From Micropterix aruncella (lineage: Eukaryota; Arthropoda; Insecta; Lepidoptera; Micropterigidae), in NCBI GenBank assembly GCA_944548615.1, contig OX155952.1, positions 23,965,417-24,029,416 on the forward strand: a stretch of DNA of 64,000 nt. The letters run 5' to 3'. Shown piece by piece: positions 36,639-49,044 of the stretch (positions are counted from its first letter, which is position 1; every line of letters begins with the position of its first letter). The translations under genes were made by a program, and so were the position numbers. The notes below the pieces were generated by a model. The model saw only the letters and a list, made by a program, of their open reading frames with translations, ran no database searches and had not been told where the DNA came from.

Positions 36639-39600
36639 ATGATAGACGATAGCAAGTCTAAAACACCAAAGGTTATGGTCCCTCCGGACGGTGGTTATGG
36701 ATGGATTGTTGTATTTGGAACTGCAATAATAGGAGTAAGGAAAGTCATTAACAAGAATTGCGAAATAAAAAAATAATTATTAACATTTCAAACTTTAGGT
36801 ATTCCATCTGTCGTTCATCATAATATTCGCTTTTGTTTATGGACCTATTATCAAGGATGTGGGACATGGCACAAGTGGGACATCCTTGGTTACCAACATA
36901 AGCTTCCTATCGGAGAGTTTATTTGGTTTATTCAGCGCTCAATTAATCAAGAAAACATCTTGTAGAACAACTGCGGTAATGGGATGCTGTTTCGCCACTA
37001 TTGGTGTCATTTTGACAGTGTTTTCCACGCAGTTATGGCATATAGTTGTCGCATATGGTATAATTAGAGGTAAGATTATACATTATATATACCAGAAAAA
37101 AAATTAACAAAAAATATTGTGATAAATCAAAGATAATATTAGGAAAAATAATACTCCTTAAACGCGTGTTGCTATGTTGAGGAAAGCGAGTAACTAGAGA
37201 TATTGAAAGAGAGGCACAGAACCGTCTTTAGTAAACTCCAACTCTTCCTGTCTATATCCACACTTCTGACCGATAATTGACATTGAAATATCATGTACTG
37301 GGTAGCTGTTTCCCTTGTGTTTTCTTTATATAGATGCTTCGCCCTCTTCGTGTAAATTTGAACCTTTTTTCCAAAAGAGCGTCTCTTATTGCCTTTTTGG
37401 TAAAATATATTATGTTACATTATATAACCCAAATTAAGTTCTCGATTTATTAAGTCATCTTTCTTATTTTATTTCCGGCCTCACCATTCACATTACTCGA
37501 TATGGACACGTCTTTGACCTCTTTCAAGTAAATACCCGATTTGGTCGACCACAGATAAGCAGATAGATAGAACAGATAGTGTTCGCGAATGGTTTTGTGC
37601 AGCTTGGGTCATAAGATCCATTTGTTCTCGGATCGGCCCAACTCACGATTCAGCTCCTATTCAGAAGCTTTCTCGTGTGGAAGGCTACCCCGGGTAGGAT
37701 CTCTCGCTTCTCAGGCCTCACGGCTGGCGGATCGGTTTCTTCTGGTGGGATTGACCCCCGGCGATACTGGACGTTTTGTGCACCGTTCGGTGACGCCAAT
37801 CGGTTGTGCACTCTGACTAATTTCTGACGGACTCTGGAGACTATGGAAATATACTGTCTCCTAAGCAGCGGGGGTGGATGTTGACATGTCGTCAACCACT
37901 CTTGAAATGACACTGATTCTGAATTCAAAGCCGGGCAAAAGATGTCTTTGGTCCGCGATAGATTCAAATTGAATCACCTCTGAATCCCGGCAGGTAGAGA
38001 TCGCGCAAATGACCTCGGACCCGTGACCAGTTGGGAGGTTAGGGGTATCCTGATGGTTAATTCCAGATGGAGATATCCTTCTAAAACTGGTAGTCAGGGG
38101 GCGGTGCTGCCCGCTGGGTACCTTTCCCGGTGCATCGCCGTAAGGCTTTAGAATCTGACGGGCATGTTGGCATACCTAGACAGTAGATTGTATTGTCTCT
38201 AAGTCCTCTTACTCATCCCACGGCTGAAAGAACGATCACATATCGTTATATCTGCCTGGAGTGACAAGTTCGCTCGTTGTAGTCGACACCACCCAACTGC
38301 TCAAACTTGAGCATTATTGAATGCGAAGAAAGTGTGCAGCATCCGATCGGGCAGGTTTCCATATAGGACGTTCATTGGAAGCGATCAGCTAAGCCTCGAC
38401 GTCTCGTCTATTTGCTTGCCTCTGAGCTCTGCCCTTCAACCTTTTATTTCTTGTATTTGAGAACGATTTACCAGTAATCACCAATTAACCAGTCACCATT
38501 TAAGCCGATATTAGTGTGATTATCAACGCTCCAAAACGATCACCTTTAAAAAAAGAACATTCCAGTGCTGCAATCCATTCCTTCACATTGCCTCCGATAT
38601 GATGATAATACCGAAATCTATGTAATATTTTTCGGGCTTCCAATTCCGTTTTAAGCTGGTATCTCTATATCGATAATTAATGTTTGCGATATGCTAGTTC
38701 GGCAATTTTGTCATTTAGCCTCTATTAATTTTATTTTATTTGATTTTATTTATTATACATTGTTTTTATTACCATTGCGATATTTTTTTCCATGCTTTTA
38801 AAATATATATAATATCAATTAACGATTGTGAGATCGTTATCGTTTTACCCCATACCTAATTAGGTCTACGATACATAGGTATCTAGGGGAAGCGTACGTA
38901 TTTACATTGGATTTTGGTAACTAGCTTTTCTGATATAATGTACTTACCTAAATATAAATTATAAGGAACACGCCGGGTAATATCAGTAATAATATTACTA
39001 ACAAATATAATTCAGTTGTTAGAAATGTATTACCTTTTAATTGGTAAACCAAGCGTATTGTTCCTGTTTAATTTTCATAAATTGTCTATTCGTAATTCTA
39101 AGATTTATACTTATACATATACTCATAATATTTTGTTTACAATTATTTTTATAATATTGATTTATTATTTAATAATATATTATAAAGTGATTATAAGTTA
39201 TGTTTTACCATGACGGAATTGAGACAAGTTAACAGCATTTTCTCATTAATTAACACGAAATTATTAAATTATCGTTTTAAATATATTAAATAAGCTATTA
39301 ATATATTCATTTTATTTTAGGAATAGGCATAAGTATGATTGTTTCCTCGTGCTTTGTAATAGTGAATTCCTATTTTACTACGAAAAGGGGTAAGGCTGTT
39401 GGAATATCCTCCATTGGACCAGTTTTAGGCCAAGTAATTATGATTCACGTCGCTAGTTATCTAATAGATGAATATTCACATCGTGGAACAATTTTGATCT
39501 TAGGAGGACTTACAATGAATGCAGTGAGTTTAAACTCATTATTAATAATACTATACTAAAAATCCTACCCATGTGTTGTATTCATATTTAAAGCTAGTAT

Positions 39601-42600
39601 AAAAATAACTTTTATATGTACATACTTCCAAATAAACATTGAATTGTTCATTTAGAAATTCCGATTCCAAGCAATTCGAAAAGAAATCTGTAATTTAATA
39701 GCAATATAGGTAATTGTCGCATGGAGCTTTGACGCAGCTATTGATAGCTGTTTAGTTATCAGCTGTTGGTTAGGTTAGTCGATCTCAATGGGGTATTTAT
39801 CAAAAAGGTCACGGGTTGCTACAAACGGATTGCTAAAGATGTGCTTGAAAATTTGGACTCACAACGGACAAAGGTTTATAAGTTTGATAAGCAAACCATA
39901 CAAAACATCGCAAAGGGGTTAGCGAGCCGAATCCGGAGTCAGTATCTATCAATAGGTTCAGTTTTCAGCTGATGGTTATGTTAGTCGACCTCAATTGGGC
40001 TATGCTTAAAATAGGTTGCTACAAACGGACTGCTTAAGACGTGCCTTAAGATGTCATAGTCGATCGAAAATTAAAGTCACGTAGAGTATTTTCTTACACT
40101 ATCGGGGTGTTGACTTCCTGAGCATAGTGGCAAACAGTAAATAAACAGTTTTTCATGATTTTATGGAACGACGGCAAGAAAGCGTATTCAACATTTTTGA
40201 AACAACCATTATTTTATATTGCATCGCTAAATATCGTCATTCAACATTTCAACACATATATATGAATTAAAAAAAAACCTATTGAGCGTCCTCGATCAAA
40301 CAACGTATTCACCAGATATAAGCCCGTGTGGGTTTTCCGTTTCCTCGAACTTAAGTCGTTTTGATTTCGAATGCCGGATTATTCGTTATCCTAAGCATAG
40401 TTTATTTCTGCTATTAGATTGCTTAACGTCATAGTACGTTTTGGCAACCATTCTGCGCCGGCGCCATACAGGTGGCGCTGATAGCATTATGCGGCGGAAC
40501 TAATAGCAATTTATTTGGACATCTACAATGATAATGATAATGATTGTTTTTATAAGGGACTGATTGATTATAAAAAATCAATAATCCAACCAGTGATAAA
40601 AATTATACCATTCAATTATTAGTGCCAACTATTACACATATATAGGCTAATTATATCAGAGAAATAATACAGAAAGTAATAATGCCCTTTATTGGTCTAT
40701 TAAGCATCCAAAACCTTAATTATTAGGTATTATCACTTGTATACAAATTTGAAAATTGGCAGAGGCTTCTATAGTACGCCGCACATTAGGCCAAATCGCT
40801 AAATTACGAAGACTTTTTTTTCTCAAACTAACTAGTTTTTTTTCTAAAAGATATTTATTAGGTAGTCCCTTTATAATAAAATAAAATCATGTTATATATT
40901 TTTGTCGTCGTAAATTTTAATAATTTGGCCTTATGTGCGCCGCCTTACTGTAATACCACGAACCCTGTCATGTTGAGCATCAAAAAAGATTAATGATTTT
41001 TTTGGAACTATCAGTGCCGTACAGGTTGATTTTTCTACTTGTCAAAGAGTAAAATCCTACTTGTCAAATCGCAGTACTAAGTTGAGCAGTCTAATAAGTG
41101 ATATAATCAACGGCGTAAGTACATCGGATCAAATTGAGTCAATTGTAAAGGTCACAAAATATAATTTGATGATTAGGCTCATATTTTTATTAAACAATTG
41201 CCGATATTTATCTGACAGAGCATTGGCATATAACTAGTTTTACCAATAATGTTTATAATAACTCATATGAAACGGAATGTACAAAGCAAGTTTTTTCATC
41301 ACAATGTGGCATAGTGGTCAAGTTAGGTTAATCCGCCTAATCTTACATTGTAAATCTTACATTGTAAAAGACACCATATTTCTTTGGGATAAAATTAACG
41401 GAATCGTATTTCATTTTGAATCGGATTTCATTCGGAATCATATTTCATAAAATTAACGGAATCGTATTTCATATTTACTGACAATTTGAATATTACGATA
41501 AATAATGTTACTACATATCTTTTCGAATTACTAACTACTTCAAATATTAGGCTTCTAATTTGATTATTTGTATTTATAGTTTGACAATCTAGTAGTCAAT
41601 TCTTGACTACCGTATATTCTGTATGTACTGTATGTTCAGTAAGAGTAGTAACGAAACATACTACATAACCCAATTATTTTGACATATCCAAGAGCGGTCT
41701 TTAGCCGTCAATTGGACACGACGAAAATTTAATGTAATGTAATTTTTGTCAATCAAATGCAATAACAAAACACACACTTATACACATACATATAAACACT
41801 TCATAGTTGGGTTGGTTGTAAGAGATTGTCGTAGTAGGTACAATAAACCCGCCCATTGTGTAATTTCACAATAAAAATTTAAAATAAACAACCAAACAAA
41901 CAGAGTCTGATTATTTACATATATCTAGGCTAAAAATATATTTTAACCAATTTTTTAATATAGGTACGTAATATAACTGTGCACCCATATTTTCAGCTTA
42001 TTGGAGCGCTGTTACTACATCCAGCAAAATGGCATAAAAAAGAGCAAAAAACCGATGAAAACTTACACGTTTTAATAATGACCGATGTAACAACATCTAA
42101 ATCAGACACCAAAATCATGGACTGCGAGGAACTACTTTTAACGCGCTCTAGTGAAACAACAACCGTATTACCATCCGAAGAAAAAAATAAAAAAAAGAAG
42201 AGGAATATTTTATCTTTGATAGCAACATCGCTGGATTTAAATTTGCTAAAGGACGTAAAATTCGTTTCCGTGATGATCGGAAATTCCTTGGCGTATGCTT
42301 CGGTTTTGAATTTCACTGTGTTATCGCCACTTATATTAAAAGTAATCATATTTCTTTTGATTTGGAAAGCTGTTTAGTTTGTTCATAAGTATTCATTTTG
42401 GAAAAATATTTACTCTTTAATTAAATTTTCAGGAAATGTTGAAGTTTGACCATCAAACAATATCGATCGTGTTATCAATATCTCCTGCGTCAGATATCCT
42501 AAGTCGCCTTTTTTTACCAACAATTATCGAGAAATTCAAAATTAGTTCATACTCAAGTGTAATGATTGGCTGTCTTCTGTTGATTATCGCTAGACAAGGT

Positions 42601-43029
42601 TAATAACGTAAATAATATTACGGTTTATTACCACCAAACAGAACCTAACCTTCAAAATTACTCGCGTATTGTTTGATTTCAGCCCTCATATTCAAGCAGC
42701 CGGTCGGTTCCGTCATATTCCTCATGATATTGACATCATGTGGAAGGGCACTGATAATGATATTCGAGAAAATATCAGTATCGGATACATGCAGTCCTGA
42801 TCGAGTGACTGTTGCTCTCGGCTTACACCAGACTATTAAATCATTCATTATCCTGCCAGCTGGATACTTCGTCGGCTGGATTCGTGACTATAGCGGCAGT
42901 TTTGTTTTGAGTGTAACAGTTTTAAATGTAATGGTGCTAACGGTTATTGTCATGTGGTTGCCGCCAATTTTGTGGGATAAATGGAAAGGAAAGGGAAGTC
43001 ATAATGTCAAATTAGAACTGAAAATATAA
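36639..43029 (+). CDS. SLC16-type transporter gene 3 (type B), intact
   Basis: A 475-aa MFS carrier of the monocarboxylate transporter family. Exons: 36639-36734, 36799-37069, 39321-39523, 41997-42341, 42433-42598, 42683-43029, with the same phases as gene 2. The helix-1 motif is canonical, VPPDGGYGWIVVF, with Asp17. Exon 2 has GHGTSGTSLV and FSTQLWHIVV. Exon 3 has YFTTKRGKAVGI (Tyr140). Exon 4 starts LIGALLLHPAKWH and holds the Lys/Glu-rich loop. Exon 5 has SDILSRLFLP (Asp326, Arg330). Exon 6 has ILPAGYFVGWIRDYSGSFVL. Introns 2 and 3 are long because of repeats (copies of R1 and the SINE). AATAAA is at 43057. It starts 1.2 kb after gene 2 on the same strand. Substrate and tissue cannot be inferred. 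Confidence 0.88.
37570..38340 (+). repeat. R1 repeat, copy 2, in intron 2 of gene 3
   Basis: It shares the R1 landmarks: GGTAGGATCTCTC, GTGCACCGTTCGGTG, CAGCGGGGGTGGAT, CCGCGATAGATTC, CCTTTCCCGGTGC and a 3' GACAAGTTCGCTCGTTGTAG variant. It is on the + strand, and the reading frames in it are incidental. It is divergent from the other copies, so probably older. Confidence 0.55.
38341..39320 (+). other. AT-rich remainder of intron 2 of gene 3
   Basis: Parts (TTGTCA-TTAGCCTYTATTAATTTTATTTTATTT and AGGTCTACGATAC) match intron 2 of gene 4 around 50670-50850. It is therefore ancestral type B intron, not a new insertion. No exon is present. Confidence 0.45.
39524..41304 (+). other. Intron 3 of gene 3, ancestral part
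   Basis: It is paralogous to intron 3 of gene 1. It holds a piece of the mariner-like relic (LDQTTYSPDISPCGF near 40290-40345), seen also as LDQATYSTDM in gene 1. No functional element is visible. Confidence 0.5.
41306..41893 (+). repeat. tRNA-derived SINE with internal insertion
   Basis: The head ATGTGGCATAGTGGTCAAG matches the SINE A-box region, and GGGATAAAATTAACGGAAT follows. The tail from about 41740 (ACACTTATACACATACATATAAACA, CAATAAACCCGCCCATTGTG) matches 16980-17120. About 260 bp in the middle do not match, and GATAAAATTAACGGAATCGTATTTCAT is partly duplicated at 41389 and 41447. Gene 1 lacks it here. Confidence 0.6.
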
Positions 43030-43079
43030 ATTTAAATAATTTTATGTTAAAATTTAAATAAATACTTTTATTAATTTTG

Positions 43080-43349
43080 TTCTCAGCAAGGATAATGTGA
43101 ATGATTTATTTTTGAGGACCCATGTCATGTCCTCGCAGAGAATTATGAGATATCATGAGAATTGTTACCCAAATCCTATATTTTTGCTGTATGTATTAAT
43201 CATGGATTACCTATTTATATTTGCACCCCTAGATACCATTATTCATAACTTTTTAGTTTGACCTTACAAAGATGGAGGCTCATACCATGCAATAATCTAT
43301 TGAACGGCAAACAAGGTATGTCTGTATTTAGTCAACTAGAGTAGCTAAT
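43080..43349 (+). other. Duplicated 3' flank of gene 3
   Basis: It aligns with the gene 1 and gene 4 flanks (ACAAAGATGGAGGCT, TTGAACGGCAAACAAGG, CTAGAGTAGCTAA). It continues at 43985-44410 after the foldback insertion. Confidence 0.55.
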
Positions 43350-43988
43350 AGTCCAAGAGGCAACGACAAATGCAACAGTTTTGTAAAAACTGATACTTTC
43401 AGATCAGACTGTATTTTGGCCACAGAATGCTGGGGTAGAGTCAGCAGGTTAGACTCCGAGACAGTGTTTCGGAAAAGCTGAAAATTCGTCGGTAGACAGT
43501 GGATGCATTACAGAACTCGAAACAAATGGTCAGACTGCTTAACAATATGATGTGTGGCATCAGCGTTACTCCGTACATGTCACAAAAATGAACTCTATTA
43601 TATTGCGCGGCACATTAGACCGATGCGTAATAGTTATCGAAAAATACGTACCGGCGTATTTGCAGGAACTTCATTTTTGTGACATGTAGGGAGTAATGCT
43701 GACGCCACGGGGTCTATTGTTAAGCAGTCTGATCATTTGTTCCGAGTTCTTTATTGCAGCCACTGTCTACTAATGCATTTTTAGTTTTTCCAAAACACTT
43801 TAGGGGTACTAATTAAAATTACACCTTTCCTAGTACGCCATCGCACCAGCGCGCGCCAGGGGTCCCGGAATCTGGCCTGCTTACTCTAGCCCTACATTCT
43901 ATGGTCAAAATACTGTCTGATCTAAAAGTATAATCACACATTTACAAAACCCTTACACTTTTTGGTCACAGGCTCCCCAACAAAAACT
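43350..43988. mobile_element. Foldback element in gene 3 flank
   Basis: Left-arm blocks (43383-43593: TTTGTAAAAACTGAT, CAGACTGCTTAACAAT, ACATGTCACAAAAATGAA) recur reverse-complemented at 43668-43960. The right arm carries about 75 extra bp near 43800-43875. Gene 1's flank reads straight from GAGTTGCTAA to CTGTCATTTAAA, as an empty site would. There is no coding capacity, so it is a MITE or foldback-type element. Confidence 0.6.
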
Positions 43989-44635
43989 GTCATTTAAAGA
44001 AAGTAAATTATTAACAATTTATATAGCAAATTTAGTTATAATTTATAAAACAAATTATAACTAATTGCAGTATAAAATTACGTGCGCATCCTAATTTAAA
44101 AGAAAAGAATCTACCCTAGTACGGGCAGTTTTTAAGACATATTTTTTATACTACTTTCTCTTAAATAAAGCATTATTATTATTAAAAAGAAAAAATATAT
44201 TGTTAACCAGATAACAAAGACACAATTTGATTTATAGAAACTTGAACGAAAAAACTATTCGCAATGACATAGGTAACAATATTCATAGAAGATAAAACTA
44301 TTGCATTATAAGAAGATACACCAAATATCATATATTTCAATCGTGACTAACAGGCCGATGATTATTCAGAAATAATCTTCGATAGATTTGTAAATAATCT
44401 TCAAAAACCAAATAGCAGCTTAACCTGATGAAAGGTGTTAAATAATACCAACGACTTGCGTTAGAAGCAAGCTGAATACGTAATTAAATCAGTCAAAGCA
44501 TTTTAAACCGACCGACAGATTTTCTTAGTACAGTGAGAATTGTTAACAAAAATATGTAAATATCACGTCGTTGCTTACGCTTATACTGCAAATCGGTGGA
44601 TAGTTCAATTGAAAATTTTGGAATATATTAATTTT

Positions 44636-44762
44636 ATGGATGTATTAACTTTCTCTTCGCTAATTAGATTTATTTTCTTTATTTCCGCCAATTATTTATT
44701 TGTCGTATGGATGAGCACTGATCAAACAAACTGCGGCCGGCAAAGCATTTTCAAAACTACTG
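44636..44762 (+). CDS. Possible orphan first exon with signal peptide
   Basis: An ATG opens a 42-codon frame with a hydrophobic N-terminus (FSSLIRFIFFISANYLFVVW) and then TDQTNCGRQSIFKTTG. It ends at a GTACGT donor-like site exactly before R1 repeat DNA. It would fit the first exon of a secreted or membrane protein, but no second exon is visible within the window and no family is recognised. It may equally be chance. Confidence 0.25.
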
Positions 44763-44789
44763 GTACGTTTCATCTTACTTTAACGTATT

Positions 44790-45860
44790 GCCTTCTGCTG
44801 CAGTGCAGTGGGAGCTAATAGGCCCTTGCTGTGTTGGCCACGAAGACCCATTTTGTTCAGGGTTGGTCACTAACGGGTCAACACCTATCCGGCGGCCTCC
44901 ACGAATGTAGTGCGTTCCCGGGTAGGACTCTGGCCTTAGGGATAGTTTCCCCTGGGAGTCAACTTTCTGGCGCTCCTGGACGGTCTGCGCACCGTGCGGT
45001 GTAAGCCAATCGATTGTGCATTCTGACTAACAGGATGGCCGTGTCGACTACAACCGGCGAACCCGTCACTCCATGGTATAACGATATAGATCGTTCTTTC
45101 AGCCGTGGGATTAGCGTAGAAGACTTAGGGACTAGGCAATCTACTGTCTAGTTTACCAGCAACCCGTTAGACACCACCGCCTTACGGCGAGGCACACGAG
45201 ACACACTTTTGGCAGGATATCTCCGTCTGAAATTAACCTCCAGGATACCTCCGTCCTCCCGACTGGTTACGGGTCCGAAGTCGAATACGCAACCTCCACC
45301 TGTTGTATTACAGCGGTAATTCAGTTTGAATTTATCGCCGACCTGGGCGTTCTTAGCCTGTAGTGCCACACGTAATGGCGCATTCTGACTAACAGTCGGG
45401 AGAGTCTGGAAGCAGTACTGTTTTCTATAGAGCGGGGGTCGTTGCTGACCTTATGACGACTGCCCTTGAAACGACCATCGGCTACCCGATCCCGGGTGAA
45501 CAGCCGGGCAAAGGACGCCGTGGTCCGCGATAGATTCGGTTTACACCGATTCACCGCTTCGTAATGGAGAGGACCGTGCAAGCGACCTCGAACTCGTAAT
45601 CAGTCGAGAGATCGGAGTAATCTGGTCGCAATTGGAAGTAAGGGCGTGAGTGTAAGCCCGCTGGGTAACATACCTGGTTATCTCGCGGATAAGGCGTTGG
45701 CCTCTTACGGGCATGTGGCAGAGCTTGACGGTGGACTGTTTTGTCCAAGTCTTCTGCGTTTCACTTCATGGGACATAGAACGACCAATCGTTAAAACTTC
45801 CTGAGGTGACGGGTTCGCCCGTTGTAGTTGACAGCTCTATTTGCTGCAGTGCAGTGACCA
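44790..45860 (+). repeat. R1 repeat, copy 3, with nested R1 insertion
   Basis: The outer copy runs 44795-45033 and resumes at 45380. The 346-bp insert 45034-45379 is an inverted, truncated R1 copy: it starts with the reverse of the R1 3' end and reads outward. It is flanked by exact 16-bp repeats (GCATTCTGACTAACAG at 45018-45033 and 45380-45395). This is a target-site duplication of the length expected for LINE-type integration. Confidence 0.65.
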
Positions 45861-45909
45861 AAATTGTCGTTTATAAGTAAGCTCCTCGATAAGCAGCCAT
45901 TAACACGAA

Positions 45910-46163
45910 TACCAGCTACATCCAGTACAATGGCTCATGAAAAACACAATAGAGATTCAGAAGAAAATGACCGAGTTTTAATAGTCAGCTATATTAAAAC
46001 CAAATCAGAAATTAAACTCGCTGACTGTGAGAAAAAACATTTAACACATGCTTGCCAAATATAAAAATAATTAACTAACGTCGATAAAAAAGCAAAAAGA
46101 AAAAGTTACTGTACTTTCTAGTTTAGCGGCATTGATGGATTTGAATTTACTGTAAGATTACCC
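45910..46163 (+). pseudogene. Exon-4 relic of a lost type A transporter (A3)
   Basis: CTACATCCAGTA, ATGGC(A/T)CATGAAAAA, GAAGAAAATGACCGA and TTTAATAGT(T/C)AG align with exon 4 of gene 2 (34333-34560). The translation reads EENDRVLIVSYIKTKSEIKL (gene 2: EENDRILIVSEIKKTKPENK), then a TAA near 46062. The exon-4 start is missing and no other exon of this copy is found nearby. The order gene 3 - relic - gene 4 repeats the A-B alternation. Confidence 0.8.
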
Positions 46164-46474
46164 ATTAGAACACCGTTGACTACGTAACGACCAATATTGG
46201 CGGTGTAATGATCCTTAAGTATCGTACATGCCAGTCAACAAATGCATTGAATTCCAGTGAAATGCACTGACACCAATACTGCCATTGTTCTACCTCGTGT
46301 AGCGATGAATCAGCACGATTTTTGTCAAATCAGTTACATTGAACAACACTTTTACTCGGAATATTTTGGATTGCATCATTACTCGAATGAACAAGGTATC
46401 ATGTCTCGAATGATCACGTCCCCCAAGACAGCGACGGCATCACCCGGCTCTTCTCTTACGAGTTAGATCAACGG

Positions 46475-48480
46475 TGTGACGAACTAGTCGTCACGGGAAT
46501 CTACTTCCATAATACATAATAATAAACTTCACTATAAATCATCTTACACTTCATTATAATTTAATCGGAATAGAAACGAATGCCATACTCGCATCATGCG
46601 ATTAAATAACGCACACCCCTAATCGGATTCACGGCAAAATTGCCAGTCGATTAAATCTAAACCGACTGGATCGGGTGATTAATTCTATACCCCCCTCTCT
46701 TGGACCGTGGATGAGGGCGGACTGCTCGTGGCCGTTGGGGGCCAAACCCCCAGCGGTCCCACATTTTTCTGCATACCAGAGCAGCAGTGACACGCTTATA
46801 TTTTGCCTGAAGTTTCAATAGTTTTGCCGGCCAAATAACCGGATAATATCAGTGCACCGGTCCTGCATTCAAGCCGAATCGAACCCCAGTCTCCGTGGAA
46901 CCTACCCTCCATTACAAGGCGAGTTTTTAGGATTCACGTTCTGACTCCCAAACTTTTAAAACCCCCGAGAGTTCAGTTTATAAGTTTTTATAACTCACGT
47001 TAAATAACCCAATCAAATTAAACCTAGTGCAAGAGCGCTGTCTACGGTTCGACTTAGGGCGTTTCTCTTTTTAATATTCAATTAACATACTATTCCGCCT
47101 AGTTGAGCGCGAGAGAATCTAAGGATTCGGCTCGTAGTTCCTGTGAAAACCGTAGTGCGATTCAGAGGACACGCTCCCTAATAGCCGGCGGCATCTAGGC
47201 CGACGGAGCGCGGAAGCGCCCGCGCCAGTGGTTGTTGAGGATTCTCACCTTAAAAAAGCCCCTTGTTTTAAGTACTATAAAAGCATATTGATAGAGGTGT
47301 CCCCCAAAATCCATCCGAAATTCCCGTATTAACCCTTAATCGCAGACCTACCGTGAGTTTACCAACCTACCTACCGTGAGTTTCCACATACGCCCTCGGC
47401 GATCCCTCCGCTCTGAAGAGCTTGTAAAGGCATTAGAAATCCTCCCGAATACATTTCATATAATTAAATTAAAAATGTTTTTCCGAATAAAATTTGTAAT
47501 ATACGCATAAATAAACCTTGTAGCATATATTGAGTTTTTTTTAAGGGTTAACCTCTCACCTACGGAGAGAATTCACTTCGTGATTTACGATATAAATGGT
47601 ATAAGGTTAAGAGTGCCAAGCAATATATAAAAGGAACCGCTCCGAATTAGCGTGAAGCCCGTCCGCTACACATCGATGCGAAATCTGTCGCAAGGTGGCG
47701 GCACTAGCGCAGCGATCTGACAGCTCGGATCGCGCGCGACTTCACAGCGGTCGGATATTCATTTTATTTTCAGCTCCAGCGATAGGCCACGGTACAGTAC
47801 GTGTTTATTCCTATTTTTACCTTTTCCACTTTCCTTTCCATAATCTCACTTCCCCTCTCACAATAGAAGCAAGGCTGTCCTTCTCTCCAGAAGCTCTCCT
47901 TTCCTCGCGCAGGATTCCTTGGGTTTACCACGATCCTTTCCACTGAGCAGCCGCGGTCCCAGATCCTCTTACGTATCCCCTTCTGCGGCGTTTAAGGTCA
48001 GGCAGCGGCCACGCCTGCTTTTTCTTGTAGCGTCCCGACTTTCATTCATCCAGGATTCCCGTGGTGGCGCCCACATTCACACATTCACGAGACTATTACA
48101 CCTTTTTCCCACGGTGATCCTAAAACCCATGAAACACATCTTTTTCCCATGACCTAACAACAGGCCAATTTAATCGGGTAACGTTACAACGGGTCCGGCT
48201 ATTTTGGGTACCTATTCCTTCCTTTGATATATCGAGACGAGCAAGCATCGGTCTGTACTCCTACAGACTCGAGCCGTGCCGAGTAGGAGATACTCTGAGC
48301 GAAATCATAATCTCATAACCTCTATCCTATTCGGGAAGCGTTAGCAAACCGGCAATACAAACCTCAATAAATAACTCCTGATACACTTTCAATTGACTTT
48401 TAATACGGAGATAACCCGCAAGTTGACACCACCTACTCACATCAAACAACTTGGAGTCTAGTGAGGGGTGGCCCGTCACA
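46475..48480 (+). mobile_element. Candidate solo LTR, ~2.0 kb
   Basis: TGTGACG at the left and CGTCACA at the right form LTR-like inverted ends. Flanking ACGG / GCGG is only an imperfect 4-bp duplication. A TATATAA box lies at 47625 and an AATAAA at 48366, in the order expected for U3-R-U5 on the + strand. The interior is GC-richer than its surroundings and lacks coding domains. It sits within the decayed A3 interval. Confidence 0.45.
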
Positions 48481-48885
48481 GCGGCTTGCTCCCGGAGCGC
48501 ACAGGAATATTATTTTCTAATTCTAACGAGTCCTAAAATAAAAATATCTCATTATTACCATAGATAAATAGACGGTCGCTAGAATAATTTCGCGCCTTAT
48601 TTTGGAGATATTTCCGGTAAAATTCCATTGTCAAACATCATTTTTCAAATTTCTCATAAAAACCAATTTCAAATTTTTATTGGTTTTATGAGTTAATATC
48701 TAAATATTTTTGTACGTAAATAAGCAAAACGAAATATTACCTTTGATAGAGAATCTAATAAAGATCACGATAGTATTTACTATTTCTAAATAGGGTTCCG
48801 TATTTTTCCGTAAGACAAGTACAAGTTAGAAATGCCGTGTTTTAAAGTTTTAAAGACAAGATAATATGGCTAATATACAAATTAT

Positions 48886-48960
48886 AATTTAATTTAATTC
48901 GGTAATAAAACTCTTTATTGTATAATATAAATTAACAATTTCGATTATTTGTTTGGTAAG
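48886..48960 (+). pseudogene. 3'-end relic of type A gene A3
   Basis: AATTTAATTCGGTAATAAAACT, followed by CATTATTGCAATC slightly beyond, matches the 3' UTR and poly(A) region of gene 2 (35408-35465). It lies just upstream of gene 4's promoter, as gene 2's 3' end lies upstream of gene 3. Confidence 0.55.
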
Positions 48961-49044
48961 CATTATTGCAATCTATTTTTCATTATAAATAAGACTAAAA
49001 CGGATTTTACCGCGTGAAGTTTGTGGAATGTCATGGTTTATTTG

